A model generated the notes under the pieces. That model had not been told where the DNA came from, ran no database searches, and was given only the letters and a program-made list of their open reading frames with translations. Below are positions 36,439-46,910 of a stretch of 64,000 nucleotides of DNA, piece after piece (position 1 is the first letter of the stretch; every line of letters starts with the position of its first letter). The DNA lies in the NCBI GenBank assembly GCA_000277545.1, contig AKXM01000055.1, positions 186,001 to 250,000 on the forward strand. The letters are read 5' to 3'. A program made the position numbers and the translations under genes. This DNA is from Enterobacter sp. Ag1 (GTDB lineage: Bacteria > Pseudomonadota > Gammaproteobacteria > Enterobacterales > Enterobacteriaceae).

Positions 36439-37386
36439 CTAGAAATGACCGTTGATGCTGTTCATCATGCCGTCGAGCAATTCATAACGGCGGCGATATT
36501 CTGCACGTTTTTTGCTGGCAATGTCTTCCAGCGGTTTGCGTTCCACGTTGGATGGCAGGGCAAACAGGCCGTCGGCGCGAGGTTCACCGCTCATAGACTG
36601 CCAGAAACTGTCATAGTCCGCATGTAGACTGTCTTTTTTCTTCTTCTCGTAGCGCCATGAACGGTAAATATGCGTACCGTTGCCGACGGCCAGAATGCGC
36701 TCTGCGTCGAGAAGCTTCGCCAGTTCACAGGCAACCTCAAGCAGCATGCGTTTCGGGAACAGCCCGTGGCAAGCCTTTGTGGCAGCCTGAATGGCTTCAT
36801 GAGGCACCCAGGTTTTGGCTCCCTGCAGGCAGCCAATAAAGAAGGTGTTCTTGCCTTCAAACTGGTTGAGAGTAAAGGTCATACGCGCCAGGGGAACGCC
36901 CTCTTCATTACAGAAGTTCAGGAAGGCTTCGCCTTCTTTACCTTCAATATCGTGAGAGGTGAGATCGATAAACATCAGCTCGTTGTTTTTACCCACCAGC
37001 GTGGCCAGGCGGTAACCTTCTGCAGAGAAATGCCCGTTAAGCATTTTTTTCGGCATTTTCTCGGCAATTTTCTGGTAGTGGTAAGCGATAGTATCCCGCG
37101 TATGCTTGCGTTTTAGCGGCAGCGCAAGGTAAGGGCGATGCAGGCGGCAAGGCAGACCAGGCTGAGCGTTCAGCATGCTGGCAAGATGAGGCTGGCTTGC
37201 GAGGTTGTTCATCAGGCTGACGGTGTGCAAAGGCATCGCCAGTGAGCGTAAAATAAACTTGCGGCGGTAAGCCTTCTTGCCCCAGGATGCTCCCGGCTGC
37301 CATTCCCCCGTCGCGAGGGAAAGGAAGAGTTTCCAGCCTGTTTGAGGCAGGGCTTCGGTAACATGCGCGGCAGCGATCTGGGACAT
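36439..37386 (-). CDS. ybjX: YbjX, VirK/DUF535-family protein
   Basis: A 315-residue protein of the DUF535 family, related to Shigella VirK and Salmonella SomA (E. coli YbjX is about 330). Conserved parts include RRKFILRSLAMP near residue 41 and RSWRYEKKKKDSLHADYDSFW near 245-265, with a basic C-terminus. In enterics it belongs to the PhoP regulon and is linked to outer-membrane integrity and resistance to antimicrobial peptides; its chemistry is unknown. A PhoP-type direct repeat lies in the shared upstream region with divergent macA. Confidence 0.88.
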   Translation of the reverse strand: MSQIAAAHVTEALPQTGWKLFLSLATGEWQPGASWGKKAYRRKFILRSLAMPLHTVSLMNNLASQPHLASMLNAQPGLPCRLHRPYLALPLKRKHTRDTIAYHYQKIAEKMPKKMLNGHFSAEGYRLATLVGKNNELMFIDLTSHDIEGKEGEAFLNFCNEEGVPLARMTFTLNQFEGKNTFFIGCLQGAKTWVPHEAIQAATKACHGLFPKRMLLEVACELAKLLDAERILAVGNGTHIYRSWRYEKKKKDSLHADYDSFWQSMSGEPRADGLFALPSNVERKPLEDIASKKRAEYRRRYELLDGMMNSINGHF

Positions 37387-37483
37387 AATAACAACCTGAT
37401 ATTCGGGAAAGATGGCACTATTTCAGCACGCCGGATGTCAACCGACGTTCAATAACTGTTACATATCTTCACATTGTGCAGTT

Positions 37484-37500
37484 TGTTTAAGAACCGTTTA
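37484..37500 (+). promoter_or_regulatory. PhoP-box-like direct repeat between ybjX and macA
   Basis: TGTTTA-AGAAC-CGTTTA matches the PhoP box pattern (two TGTTTA-type hexamers five bases apart) at 11 of 12 positions. It lies 29 bases before macA and about 100 before ybjX. PhoP activates ybjX in enterics and represses macAB in Salmonella. Confidence 0.6.
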
Positions 37501-37528
37501 ATCATGCGCTAGCTATTTCAGGATTTAT

Positions 37529-38644
37529 ATGAAAATTAAGGGAAAATTTAAAAAACGTTATTGGCTTTACGCGCTGCTGGTGGTGATATTTTTCCTCTGG
37601 CTTTGGCAGTTTTTGCATGTGCCAGCCCCACAATATCAAACGATGATCGTGCGTAAGGCTTCGCTTCAACAAAGCGTTCTGGCCACCGGAAAGCTCGATG
37701 CCGTGCGCAAAGTTGACGTCGGGGCGCAGGTGAGCGGGCAGTTAAAAACGCTGTCAGTTAGCATCGGCGATAAAGTAAAAAAAGATCAGCTTTTGGGGGT
37801 TATCGATCCCGAACAGGCAGAAAACCAGGTCAAAGAGGTTGAGGCCACGCTGATGGAGCTGCGTGCCCAGCGTATGCAGTCCGAAGCTGAAAGTAAGCTT
37901 GCCGCGGTGACACTTTCCCGCCAGCAGACGCTGGCAAAAACTCAGGCGGTGTCCCGCCAGGATCTTGATAAAGCGGCAACCGATTTGGCGGTAAAACAGG
38001 CTCAGATTGGCACCATTGACGCCCAAATTAAGCGCAATCAGGCTTCTTTGAGCACCGCGAAAACTAACCTCGAGTTCACCCGTATCGTCGCGCCAATGGC
38101 GGGGGAAGTGACGCAGATAACGACGCTGCAGGGGCAAACCGTGATTGCGGCGCAGCAGGCGCCAAATATTCTGACGCTGGCGGATTTAAGCACGGTGCTG
38201 GTGAAAGCGCAGGTCTCTGAAGCCGATGTTATCCATCTCAAACCGGGCCTGAAAGCCTGGTTTACAGTACTTGGCGACCCGATGACGCGCTATGAAGGCG
38301 TGCTGAAAGATATCCTGCCGACGCCAGACAAAGTCAATGAGGCCATTTTCTATAATGCGCGTTTTGAGGTGCCGAATCCGAAGGGCATTCTGCGCCTGGA
38401 TATGACCGCTCAGGTGCATATTCAACTCGGCAGCGTAAAAGATGTACTGACGATTCCGCTGGCCGCGCTGGGCGAACCGATCGGTGATAATCGCTATAAC
38501 ATCACGGTGTTGCGCAACGGGGAAACCAAAACCCGTGAAATAACTATCGGGATGCGAAACGACACCCAGGTTCAGGTCGTTAATGGGCTGGAAGAAGGCG
38601 AAGAGGTGGTGACTGGTCGCGCCAATGCCGGGAGTAGCAAATGA
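37529..38644 (+). CDS. macA: MacA, periplasmic adaptor of the MacAB-TolC efflux pump
   Basis: A 371-residue membrane-fusion protein. A short basic N-terminus and one membrane helix (about residues 10-28) anchor it; the lipoyl half-motifs, a coiled-coil hairpin (about 100-170, alanine- and glutamine-rich heptads), and beta-barrel and membrane-proximal domains follow. It links MacB to TolC and stimulates the ATPase. The pump exports macrolides, heat-stable enterotoxin and possibly lipids or haem precursors. The stop overlaps the macB start (ATGA). Confidence 0.94.
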   Translation: MKIKGKFKKRYWLYALLVVIFFLWLWQFLHVPAPQYQTMIVRKASLQQSVLATGKLDAVRKVDVGAQVSGQLKTLSVSIGDKVKKDQLLGVIDPEQAENQVKEVEATLMELRAQRMQSEAESKLAAVTLSRQQTLAKTQAVSRQDLDKAATDLAVKQAQIGTIDAQIKRNQASLSTAKTNLEFTRIVAPMAGEVTQITTLQGQTVIAAQQAPNILTLADLSTVLVKAQVSEADVIHLKPGLKAWFTVLGDPMTRYEGVLKDILPTPDKVNEAIFYNARFEVPNPKGILRLDMTAQVHIQLGSVKDVLTIPLAALGEPIGDNRYNITVLRNGETKTREITIGMRNDTQVQVVNGLEEGEEVVTGRANAGSSK

Positions 38645-40587
38645 CGGCGCTGCTTGAATTAAAGGACATTCGCCGCAGCTATCCTTCTGGTGAAGAGCAG
38701 GTTGAGGTCCTGAAGGGCATCAGCCTGACGATTGAAGCCGGGGAAATGGTGGCGATTGTCGGTGCGTCCGGTTCCGGTAAATCGACGCTAATGAACATCC
38801 TCGGTTGCCTGGATAAACCTAGCAGCGGCAGTTATAAGGTCGCGGGCGTGGATGTGTCGGGGCTGGATAACGATGCGCTGGCGACGCTGCGTCGCGAGCA
38901 TTTCGGTTTTATCTTCCAGCGTTATCACCTGCTTTCTCATCTGAATGCTTCGCAAAATGTTGAAGTCCCAGCGGTGTACGCCGGGACAACGAGAGCCCAG
39001 CGTCAGCGGCGGGCGCATGAGTTGCTTGGGCGTTTGGGGCTAAAGGAGCGGGTGGAATATCTGCCGTCACAACTTTCGGGCGGGCAGCAGCAGCGCGTCA
39101 GTATCGCCCGTGCGTTAATGAACGGCGGGCAGGTGATTCTGGCGGATGAACCCACGGGTGCGCTGGACAGTCATTCCGGCGAAGAAGTGATGGCCACGCT
39201 GAAGCAACTGCGCGAGCGCGGGCATACGGTGATTATTGTGACTCACGATCCGGCCGTGGCGGCGCAGGCTCAGCGTATTATTGAAATTCGCGACGGAGAA
39301 ATTATCAGTAATCCTCCGCCGGTTCATCAGCCTGCGGCGCGCATGGTTGAAAATCAAACGCTGCGAAGCGGTTCGTCGATACAGCAAGTCATCAGCAGTT
39401 TCCGCGAGGCGCTCGGCATGGCCTGGCTGGCGATGGCCGCGAACAAGATGCGCACGCTGCTGACTATGCTTGGCATTATTATTGGCATTGCCTCGGTGGT
39501 CTCCATTGTCGTGGTGGGCGATGCCGCCAAGCAGATGGTGCTGGAGGATATTCGCTCCATCGGCACCAATACGATCGATGTCTACCCCGGTAAAGATTTT
39601 GGTGATGACAATCCGCAGTTCCAGCAGGCATTAAAATATGATGATTTGCTGGCTATCGGCCAGCAGCCTTGGGTAAGTTCGGCCACGCCTTCTATTTCCA
39701 GCAATTTACGCCTTCGCTACGGCAACGTGGATGCGGCGGCCAGCGTCAATGGCGTCAGCGGCGACTATTTTGATGTTTACGGTATGACTATGAGCCAGGG
39801 CGCAAGCTTTAACGACGAGCAGATGAAGGGTCGTGCTCAGGTTGTGGTGCTGGACGCCAATAGCAAAAGGCAGCTTTTCCCGAACAAAAGTGATGTTGTC
39901 GGGGAAGTTGTGCTGGTGGGGAATATGCCGGCCACGGTGATTGGCGTGGCGGAAGAGAAACAGTCGATGTTCGGCAGCAGCAAAGTGCTGCGCGTCTGGC
40001 TGCCTTATAACACGATGGCCGGGCGCGTGATGGGGCAAAGCTGGCTCAACTCAATAACCGTACGTGTTAAAGAAGGGTACGACAGCCACGAAGCCGAGCA
40101 GCAGCTTAATCGCCTGCTGTCGCTGCGTCATGGCAAGAAAGACTTTTTCACCTATAACATGGACGGGCTGTTGAAAACGGCGGAAAAGACCACACGTACT
40201 CTTCAGATGTTCCTGACGCTGGTAGCGGTTATTTCGCTGTTGGTTGGGGGGATTGGGGTCATGAATATTATGCTGGTGTCGGTCACTGAACGTACCAAAG
40301 AGATCGGTATCCGTATGGCGGTGGGCGCCCGAGCCAGCGATGTACTGCAGCAGTTTTTAATTGAGGCGGTGCTGGTTTGCCTGGTCGGTGGCGCGCTGGG
40401 GATATCGCTGTCGCTGGTTATCGCGTTCACGCTGCAGCTGGTGCTGCCGGGCTGGCAGATAGGTTTCTCGCCGGTGGCGCTGCTGACCGCGTTTGGCTGC
40501 TCTACGGCCACGGGGGTGCTTTTTGGCTGGTTGCCGGCCAGAAACGCGGCGCGCCTGAACCCCATCGATGCACTAGCTCGTGAGTAA
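38641..40587 (+). CDS. macB: MacB, macrolide-type ABC transporter with fused ATPase and permease
   Basis: A 648-residue ABC transporter working by mechanotransmission. The ATPase domain (about 1-230) has Walker [10 protein letters not shown] near residue 41, [15 protein letters not shown] near 145 and Walker [14 protein letters not shown]. The first membrane helix is near 275, a large periplasmic domain follows, and three helices close the protein (FtsX-like, with [20 protein letters not shown] near 535). It matches E. coli MacB in length. It is coupled to macA and followed by a strong terminator. Confidence 0.95.
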   Translation: MTALLELKDIRRSYPSGEEQVEVLKGISLTIEAGEMVAIVGASGSGKSTLMNILGCLDKPSSGSYKVAGVDVSGLDNDALATLRREHFGFIFQRYHLLSHLNASQNVEVPAVYAGTTRAQRQRRAHELLGRLGLKERVEYLPSQLSGGQQQRVSIARALMNGGQVILADEPTGALDSHSGEEVMATLKQLRERGHTVIIVTHDPAVAAQAQRIIEIRDGEIISNPPPVHQPAARMVENQTLRSGSSIQQVISSFREALGMAWLAMAANKMRTLLTMLGIIIGIASVVSIVVVGDAAKQMVLEDIRSIGTNTIDVYPGKDFGDDNPQFQQALKYDDLLAIGQQPWVSSATPSISSNLRLRYGNVDAAASVNGVSGDYFDVYGMTMSQGASFNDEQMKGRAQVVVLDANSKRQLFPNKSDVVGEVVLVGNMPATVIGVAEEKQSMFGSSKVLRVWLPYNTMAGRVMGQSWLNSITVRVKEGYDSHEAEQQLNRLLSLRHGKKDFFTYNMDGLLKTAEKTTRTLQMFLTLVAVISLLVGGIGVMNIMLVSVTERTKEIGIRMAVGARASDVLQQFLIEAVLVCLVGGALGISLSLVIAFTLQLVLPGWQIGFSPVALLTAFGCSTATGVLFGWLPARNAARLNPIDALARE

Positions 40588-40605
40588 TCCCGGCGGTTGG
40601 TCATA

Positions 40606-40634
40606 AAAATGCCAGCCTTATGGGCTGGCATTTT
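40606..40634. terminator. Bidirectional terminator between macB and cspD
   Basis: AAAATGCCAGCC (40606-40617) and GGCTGGCATTTT (40623-40634) are perfectly complementary, with a 5-base loop and A/T-runs on both sides. Confidence 0.85.
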
Positions 40635-40664
40635 ATTTGCGGGATGTACACAATTAATGGGGAA

Positions 40665-40886
40665 CTACGCGACCGCTTCCGCCTCGTGGGGAACGATCAG
40701 GCTGGCATGGTTGCCTTTAGGTCCCTGATGCACATCAAACCTGACAAGCTGTCCGGCTTTTAACGTTCTGTACCCGTCCATTTGAATGGTTGAGTAGTGA
40801 GCGAAGATGTCTTCGCCGCCGCCTTCCGGGCAGATGAAACCGAACCCTTTGGCGTTATTGAACCATTTAACAGTACCCGTCTCCAT
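40665..40886 (-). CDS. cspD: Cold-shock-like protein CspD
   Basis: A 73-residue OB-fold protein that binds single-stranded DNA and inhibits replication initiation and elongation in stationary-phase E. coli; it is also linked to persistence. The RNP1-type motif KGFGFI is at residues 13-18 and the RNP2-type DIFAHYST near 27. The C-terminus ends AEAVA. It is close to the 74-residue E. coli protein. It is divergent from clpS, as in E. coli, where ClpAP-Lon turnover shapes its level. Confidence 0.94.
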   Translation of the reverse strand: METGTVKWFNNAKGFGFICPEGGGEDIFAHYSTIQMDGYRTLKAGQLVRFDVHQGPKGNHASLIVPHEAEAVA

Positions 40887-41209
40887 GCTTCGACATCCTT
40901 CGTAACTCTTAATAGTGAGATGGAATCAACCGGTGGGTAAGGGCGGGCTGTTCAAAACCTCGCCAACTCACCCCGCTACAATGTAGATATTTTATACACT
41001 GCGTCAAGCGTCTGGCGGGGCAGGTAAGGCAACAATGAGTCAAAAATTTGAAGCAGTTAACGCTATTGCTATTAATGTGATGTAGCTCGCTTACGGAGAT
41101 TCGTTACGGGATCGAATACGTTGTCATACGTTTGCGAAAAGCGTATTACACTCAATATAAGGCCTTGCCTGACAGTATGTTGGGCTTCAACAAACGATGA
41201 TAAATCGCA
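40887..41209. promoter_or_regulatory. cspD/clpS divergent promoter region
   Basis: These 323 bases hold likely promoters in both directions. For cspD (minus): TTGACG at 41002-41007 and TACATT at 40980-40985, 16 bases apart. For clpS (plus): TTGCGA at 41132-41137 and TATAAG at 41156-41161, 18 apart. Nothing else stands out. Confidence 0.45.
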
Positions 41210-41530
41210 ATGGGTAAGACGAACGACTGGTTGGACTTTGACCAAATGGCGGCGGATAAACTGCGCGAAACGCTAAAACCGCCCTCCATGTATAAAGTTA
41301 TACTGATGAACGATGACTACACGCCAATGGAATTTGTTATTGACGTACTGCAAAAGTTCTTTTCTTATGATGTTGAACGTGCCACGCAGTTGATGCTCAC
41401 GGTTCACTATCAGGGTAAAGCTATCTGTGGCATCTTTACTGCAGAAGTAGCGGAAACCAAAGTGGCGTTAGTGAACCAGTATGCAAGGGAGAACGAGTAC
41501 CCGTTGCTGTGTACGCTAGAAAAGGCCTGA
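41210..41530 (+). CDS. clpS: ClpS, N-end rule adaptor of ClpAP
   Basis: A 106-residue adaptor (same length as in E. coli) that binds N-degron substrates with Leu, Phe, Tyr or Trp at the N-terminus and hands them to ClpAP. The flexible N-terminal tail is followed by the folded core [17 protein letters not shown] (from about residue 27), containing the Asp-Asp residues that bind the substrate amine. It also blocks ClpA self-degradation. It lies 27 bases before clpA in the same direction. Confidence 0.96.
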   Translation: MGKTNDWLDFDQMAADKLRETLKPPSMYKVILMNDDYTPMEFVIDVLQKFFSYDVERATQLMLTVHYQGKAICGIFTAEVAETKVALVNQYARENEYPLLCTLEKA

Positions 41531-41557
41531 CAAGGCCGATAATTTGGGGAGGTGCCT

Positions 41558-43831
41558 ATGCTCAATCAAGAACTGGAACTCAGTTTAAACATGGCTTTCG
41601 CCAGAGCGCGCGAGCACCGACATGAGTTTATGACCGTCGAGCATCTGTTACTGGCATTGCTCAGTAACCCATCTGCCCGCGAAGCGCTGGAAGCGTGTTC
41701 TGTGGATATGGTGGCGCTGCGGCAGGAGCTCGAAGCCTTCATCGAACAAACTACGCCGGTCCTGCCACCCAACGTTGAAGAGCGCGACACGCAGCCGACG
41801 CTAAGCTTCCAGCGTGTGCTGCAGCGAGCGGTGTTCCATGTGCAGTCCTCCGGGCGCAGTGAAGTGACCGGCGCCAACGTGCTGGTTGCCATTTTCAGCG
41901 AACAGGAATCCCAGGCAGCCTACCTGCTGCGTAAACATGAAGTAAGCCGCCTCGACGTGGTGAACTTTATCTCTCACGGCACGCGCAAAGACGAACCGAA
42001 TCAGTCATCGGGTTCTGAAAATCCGGTCAACGAAGAGCAAGCAGGCGGGGAGGAACGTATGGAAAACTTCACCACCAATCTTAATCAGCTTGCGCGCGTG
42101 GGCGGGATCGATCCGCTGATTGGCCGCGATAAAGAGCTGGAGCGTGCTATCCAGGTTCTGTGCCGTCGCCGTAAAAATAACCCGCTGCTGGTCGGTGAAT
42201 CTGGCGTGGGTAAAACGGCTATTGCCGAAGGGCTGGCGTGGCGAATTGTGCAGGGCGATGTGCCGGAAGTGATGGCCGACTGCACCATCTACTCGCTGGA
42301 TATCGGTTCTCTGCTGGCCGGTACCAAATACCGCGGCGATTTTGAAAAACGTTTTAAAGCGCTGCTGAAACAGCTCGAGCAGGATCAAAACAGCATCCTG
42401 TTTATCGATGAAATCCACACCATTATTGGTGCGGGTGCCGCTTCCGGTGGCCAGGTCGACGCCGCTAACCTGATTAAACCGCTGCTCTCCGGCGGTAAAA
42501 TTCGGGTGATTGGCTCAACGACTTATCAGGAGTTCAGCAACATCTTCGAAAAAGATCGTGCCCTGGCGCGCCGCTTCCAGAAGATCGATATTACTGAGCC
42601 AAGCGTTGAAGAAACGGTGCAGATCATCAACGGGCTGAAACCGAAATACGAAGCGCACCACGACGTTCGCTATACCGCGAAGGCGATTCGCGCGGCGGTT
42701 GAGCTGGCGGTGAAATACATCAATGACAGGCATCTGCCGGATAAGGCTATCGACGTCATTGATGAGGCGGGTGCACGCAGCCGCCTGATGCCGGTCAGCA
42801 AGCGTAAGAAAACCGTTAACGTGGCGGACATCGAAACCGTGGTCGCTCGCATTGCTCGCATCCCTGAAAAAAGCGTTTCCGCGAGCGATCGTGATACGCT
42901 GAAAAGCCTGGGCGATCGCCTGAAAATGCTGGTGTTTGGCCAGGATAAAGCGATTGAAGCGCTGACCGAAGCGATCAAGATGAGTCGTGCCGGTTTGGGT
43001 CAGGATCATAAACCTGTCGGTTCGTTCTTATTTGCTGGCCCTACCGGGGTTGGTAAGACGGAAGTCACCGTGCAGCTGGCGAAGTCGCTGGGCATTGAGC
43101 TGCTGCGCTTTGATATGTCCGAGTATATGGAACGCCATACCGTGAGCCGCCTGATTGGTGCCCCTCCAGGCTATGTTGGTTTCGATCAGGGCGGGCTGCT
43201 GACGGACGCGGTGATTAAGCATCCGCATGCGGTTCTGCTGCTCGATGAAATCGAAAAAGCGCACCCGGATGTCTTTAACCTGCTTCTGCAGGTAATGGAC
43301 AACGGTACGCTGACCGATAACAACGGACGCAAGGCGGACTTCCGCAACGTGATTCTGGTGATGACCACCAACGCCGGGGTGCGGGAAACCGAACGTAAAT
43401 CTATCGGGCTTATCCGCCAGGACAACAGCACCGATGCGATGGAAGAGATCAAAAAGATCTTTACGCCGGAGTTCCGTAACCGTCTCGACAACATTATCTG
43501 GTTCAACCACCTCTCTACCGAGGTGATTCATCAGGTGGTGGATAAGTTTATTGTCGAGCTTCAGGTGCAGCTGGATCAGAAAGGCGTTTCGCTGGAAGTG
43601 AGTCAGGAAGCGCGTGACTGGTTGGCAGATAAGGGCTATGACCGCGCGATGGGCGCTCGCCCAATGGCGCGTGTTATCCAGGACAACCTGAAAAAACCGC
43701 TGGCCAACGAACTGCTGTTCGGCACCCTTGTTGACGGTGGGCAGGTCACAGTTGCGCTGGATAAAGACCAGCAGCAGTTGACCTTCAACTTTGCGAGTGC
43801 GCAGAAGCACAAGCCGGAGGCCGCGCACTAG
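41558..43831 (+). CDS. clpA: ClpA, ATP-dependent unfoldase of the ClpAP protease
   Basis: A 757-residue AAA+ (Hsp100) unfoldase that threads proteins into ClpP. The N-domain (1-145) holds two Clp repeats; D1 has Walker A GESGVGKT at 213-220; D2 has GPTGVGKT at 494-501. The ClpP-binding IGL-type tripeptide is in KSIGLIRQ (about residue 618), as in E. coli. The ATG at 41558 follows GGGGAGG and matches the E. coli start; a GTG six bases earlier is the limit of the open frame only. An internal start with its own ribosome-binding site lies at 42059. Confidence 0.96.
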   Translation: MLNQELELSLNMAFARAREHRHEFMTVEHLLLALLSNPSAREALEACSVDMVALRQELEAFIEQTTPVLPPNVEERDTQPTLSFQRVLQRAVFHVQSSGRSEVTGANVLVAIFSEQESQAAYLLRKHEVSRLDVVNFISHGTRKDEPNQSSGSENPVNEEQAGGEERMENFTTNLNQLARVGGIDPLIGRDKELERAIQVLCRRRKNNPLLVGESGVGKTAIAEGLAWRIVQGDVPEVMADCTIYSLDIGSLLAGTKYRGDFEKRFKALLKQLEQDQNSILFIDEIHTIIGAGAASGGQVDAANLIKPLLSGGKIRVIGSTTYQEFSNIFEKDRALARRFQKIDITEPSVEETVQIINGLKPKYEAHHDVRYTAKAIRAAVELAVKYINDRHLPDKAIDVIDEAGARSRLMPVSKRKKTVNVADIETVVARIARIPEKSVSASDRDTLKSLGDRLKMLVFGQDKAIEALTEAIKMSRAGLGQDHKPVGSFLFAGPTGVGKTEVTVQLAKSLGIELLRFDMSEYMERHTVSRLIGAPPGYVGFDQGGLLTDAVIKHPHAVLLLDEIEKAHPDVFNLLLQVMDNGTLTDNNGRKADFRNVILVMTTNAGVRETERKSIGLIRQDNSTDAMEEIKKIFTPEFRNRLDNIIWFNHLSTEVIHQVVDKFIVELQVQLDQKGVSLEVSQEARDWLADKGYDRAMGARPMARVIQDNLKKPLANELLFGTLVDGGQVTVALDKDQQQLTFNFASAQKHKPEAAH
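42046..42061 (+). promoter_or_regulatory. Internal ribosome-binding site and ATG inside clpA
   Basis: GGGGAGGA at 42046-42053 precedes an in-frame ATG at 42059-42061 (Met168). E. coli clpA makes a shorter 65-kDa product from an internal start at Met169, and the sequence here keeps the arrangement. Confidence 0.65.
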
Positions 43832-43850
43832 CGCTGGCTGAGGATGTAAA

Positions 43851-43880
43851 AAAGGCCGGGCATTGCCCGGCCTTTCTATT
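43851..43880. terminator. Terminator between clpA and infA
   Basis: An 11-bp stem, AAAGGCCGGGC (43851-43861) with GCCCGGCCTTT (43865-43875), and a 3-base loop, followed by CTATT. The A-run on the left lets it serve infA as well. Confidence 0.85.
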
Positions 43881-43928
43881 ACAACGAACACTTAACGCCG
43901 CCCATCTCAGGCCGCGGAATAAAAACTA

Positions 43929-44147
<219 letters not shown>

Positions 44148-44425
44148 CTAATCCTCTGGGGTATCACTACCGTAGTTTGAACCGGCAAGATAATGCCGAA
44201 GTTCGCTTATCATGTAAAGAATTGTTGGTGAAATCACCAGTGAAAGTGCATTTTGCTTATTACCCGCCGGTTAGCAGCTTGCCGCATGGCAACGTCTGCG
44301 ACGAAGAACGCAAGGAGATAAATGAGAGGGTATTCCCTTAAACAATAAATCCCAGACAACGGCGGGGTAGCAGGCAAAAGCCACTTAGCGGCGCTAATTA
44401 TAACACCCTCACATAAAATGTGTTG

Positions 44426-45127
44426 TTAAACATTATTGCTCAGCATCTGCGGAACCCAGCAATGAGAGCCCAAGTGCTGGAGGCGAAGTTCCGCTAATGC
44501 CTGGAGATACTCTCTACGAGGAATTTCAATCACGCCCAGCGAAGCCGTATGCTCATTTAATACCTGGCAGTCGATCAATTTACCGCCATGGCGAATAAAG
44601 TGCTGACAGAAAACCAGCAGCGCCGTTTTGGAGGCATTCACCCGGCGGCTAAACATAGATTCGCCGCAAAATAATGCTCCCTGTGCCACGCCGTACATGC
44701 CGCCTACCAGCTCTTTTCCTTCCCATACTTCAACGGAGTGGGCATGGCCTAATTCATGCAGGCGCAAATAAGCTTCTACAATGTCTGCGGTGATCCATGT
44801 GCCTTCATTTCGGTCGCTGGCGCAGCCATAGAGTACGCGCTCAAAAGCGTGGTTGAGCGTGACGGTATAAGGCGAAGTGCGATGAAAGCGCTTCATGCTG
44901 CGGCTAAGATGAAACTGCGCCGGGTAAAGAATGGCGCGGGGATCGGGCGACCACCACAAAATAGGATCGCCGGGAGAAAACCACGGAAAGATACCTCGCT
45001 GATAGGCCATCAGCAGGCGTGCGGGGGTCAGGTCGCCGCCAAGCGCCAATAACCCATTAGGTTCACGCAACGCGCCTTCCGGCGAAGGAAAGGCAATCGA
45101 GTCACGAGACAGCTGTACCAGGCGCAT
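44426..45127 (-). CDS. aat: Leucyl/phenylalanyl-tRNA-protein transferase
   Basis: A 233-residue enzyme that adds Leu or Phe from charged tRNA to proteins with N-terminal Arg or Lys, creating N-degrons for ClpS-ClpAP, whose genes lie close by. Conserved motifs are [29 protein letters not shown] and [19 protein letters not shown]. The start [10 protein letters not shown] at 45127 fits E. coli (234); an in-frame ATG at 45157 would add 10 residues without support. It lies 61 bases downstream of cydC. Confidence 0.95.
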   Translation of the reverse strand: MRLVQLSRDSIAFPSPEGALREPNGLLALGGDLTPARLLMAYQRGIFPWFSPGDPILWWSPDPRAILYPAQFHLSRSMKRFHRTSPYTVTLNHAFERVLYGCASDRNEGTWITADIVEAYLRLHELGHAHSVEVWEGKELVGGMYGVAQGALFCGESMFSRRVNASKTALLVFCQHFIRHGGKLIDCQVLNEHTASLGVIEIPRREYLQALAELRLQHLGSHCWVPQMLSNNV

Positions 45128-45188
45128 GACGACCAATACTCCAGAGCAATAGAGCAATAATAAATTGATAATAGTCTATTCAGAACGC

Positions 45189-46910
45189 CTACAGGCGCTG
45201 GCGAAATTGATAATAACGTCCGCCGGACGCCATTAATTCAGCGTGATTACCTTGCTCAATTATTTGCCCGTTGTCCATCACAATTATGCTGTCAAAAGCG
45301 TTCAAACCGCGCAGGCGGTGAGTGACCATCAGCACCGTTTTATCTCTGGTGACTTCAGCCAACAAATCAAGGATTTGGCGCTCTGTTTCTGCATCCAGGC
45401 CTTCGGTAGGTTCATCCAGCAGCATAAGAGGGGCGTTATGCAATATTGCCCTGGCAATCGCAAGGCGACGAAGCTCCCCGCCGGAAAGCTGACGACCACC
45501 TTCGCCAAGCCAGCTATTAAGCCCGCCGTCTTCAAGCAGTTTTTCAAGTCCTACCTGAGTCAGAGCGGTGCTGAGTTGGGCATCGCTGGCCTCTGGAGAT
45601 GCCAGTAAAAGGTTATCGCGAAGCGTGGCGCTAAACAGGTGTACGCGCTGAGGGACAACGCTCGTTGCTTTGCGCAGAGTGACTTCATCAAAAGCGCTAA
45701 GGGTGATGCCGTTAAGTTGAATTTCGCCCTGCTGAGCATCCCATGCGCGGGTCAGTAATTGCAGTAAAGTGGATTTACCGCAGCCGGTTTTACCGAGGAT
45801 CGCTATTCTCTGCCCGGCGCTGACGGACAGTGAAATGTCTTTCAGTGCAGACTGACTCTGGCCTGGATAAGTAAAACTCAGCTCACGAATGTCCAGAGTT
45901 GCCCGCCGTTGCTCGGGCTGCGTTGCTTCAGGAAAAATAACTTCAGGTGTCTGGCTGGTGATTTGCGTCACGCGCAGCGCGGAGGCAATGACCTGGCCAA
46001 GATGCTGAAAGGCGCCGGTAACCGGGGCCATCGCTTCAAATGCCGCCAGGGCACAAAAGACGAACAGGGCAATCAGCGCGCCGGGAGATTGGCTTTCGCC
46101 TACGCCTGCGGATGCCATCCACAGCATCGTCAGTACGGCAATACCACTGATAAGCAGCATGACAGCCTGCGACAGGGCAGTTAACCCGGCCTGGCGACGT
46201 TGCGCTTCCTGCCAGCTGTTTTCCGTGGCATCTAACTGTTCGCGCGCGCGGTTTGCAGCGCCGAAAATGGTTAATTCCGCGTGGCTTTGCAGCCAGGAGG
46301 TGAGCTGCTGGCGATAGTTACCGCGTTGAACGGTTAGCGCTTCCCCGGTTGGCTGCCCGGCGCGGTAGAACAGTGGCGGCAGAAGGAGCAGAGTCGCGAG
46401 TAAAATTCCGCCAAGCGTTAAGGCAAGGGAAACATCAAGGAAACTCAGGCCAAAAGTCACCACCAGGATAACGACAAAAGCGCCGACGAGCGGGGAGATA
46501 ACCCGTAAATAAAGGTGATCGAGCGTATCGACGTCTGCCACCACGCGATTGAGCAATTCTCCCTGGCGAAAGCGCGCCAGCCCGGCAGGGGAGAGGGGCA
46601 GCAGCTTGCTAAAGGTTGACACGCGTAAATGCTGCAGGACGCGGAAGGTAGCATCGTGGCTGACCAGACGCTCAAAATAGCGACCCGCTGTGCGGGTGAT
46701 AGCCGCCCCGCGAACGCCTGCGGCAGGCAGCATGTAGTTAAAGCTGTAGAGTCCTGCAACGCCCACTACGGCCGAGGCAGAAAGGAACCAGCCGGAGAGC
46801 GTTAACAGACCAATGCTGGCAAGCAGCGTGATAATCGCCAGAACAACGCCTAAAGACAGTAACCATTTGTGGCGGCGATAAAGCGCCAGATAAGGCAGCA
46901 ATGCGCGCAT
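45189..46910 (-). CDS. cydC: CydC, subunit of the CydDC thiol/haem exporter
   Basis: A 573-residue ABC half-transporter, equal in length to E. coli CydC. An N-terminal membrane domain of about six helices is followed by an ATPase with Walker A GKTGCGKST (about residue 371), LSGGELRRLAIARAI and Walker B LMLLDEPTEGLDAE. With CydD it exports cysteine and glutathione to the periplasm and is needed to assemble cytochrome bd. Its start shares one base with the cydD stop (TAATG). Confidence 0.95.
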   Translation of the reverse strand: MRALLPYLALYRRHKWLLSLGVVLAIITLLASIGLLTLSGWFLSASAVVGVAGLYSFNYMLPAAGVRGAAITRTAGRYFERLVSHDATFRVLQHLRVSTFSKLLPLSPAGLARFRQGELLNRVVADVDTLDHLYLRVISPLVGAFVVILVVTFGLSFLDVSLALTLGGILLATLLLLPPLFYRAGQPTGEALTVQRGNYRQQLTSWLQSHAELTIFGAANRAREQLDATENSWQEAQRRQAGLTALSQAVMLLISGIAVLTMLWMASAGVGESQSPGALIALFVFCALAAFEAMAPVTGAFQHLGQVIASALRVTQITSQTPEVIFPEATQPEQRRATLDIRELSFTYPGQSQSALKDISLSVSAGQRIAILGKTGCGKSTLLQLLTRAWDAQQGEIQLNGITLSAFDEVTLRKATSVVPQRVHLFSATLRDNLLLASPEASDAQLSTALTQVGLEKLLEDGGLNSWLGEGGRQLSGGELRRLAIARAILHNAPLMLLDEPTEGLDAETERQILDLLAEVTRDKTVLMVTHRLRGLNAFDSIIVMDNGQIIEQGNHAELMASGGRYYQFRQRL

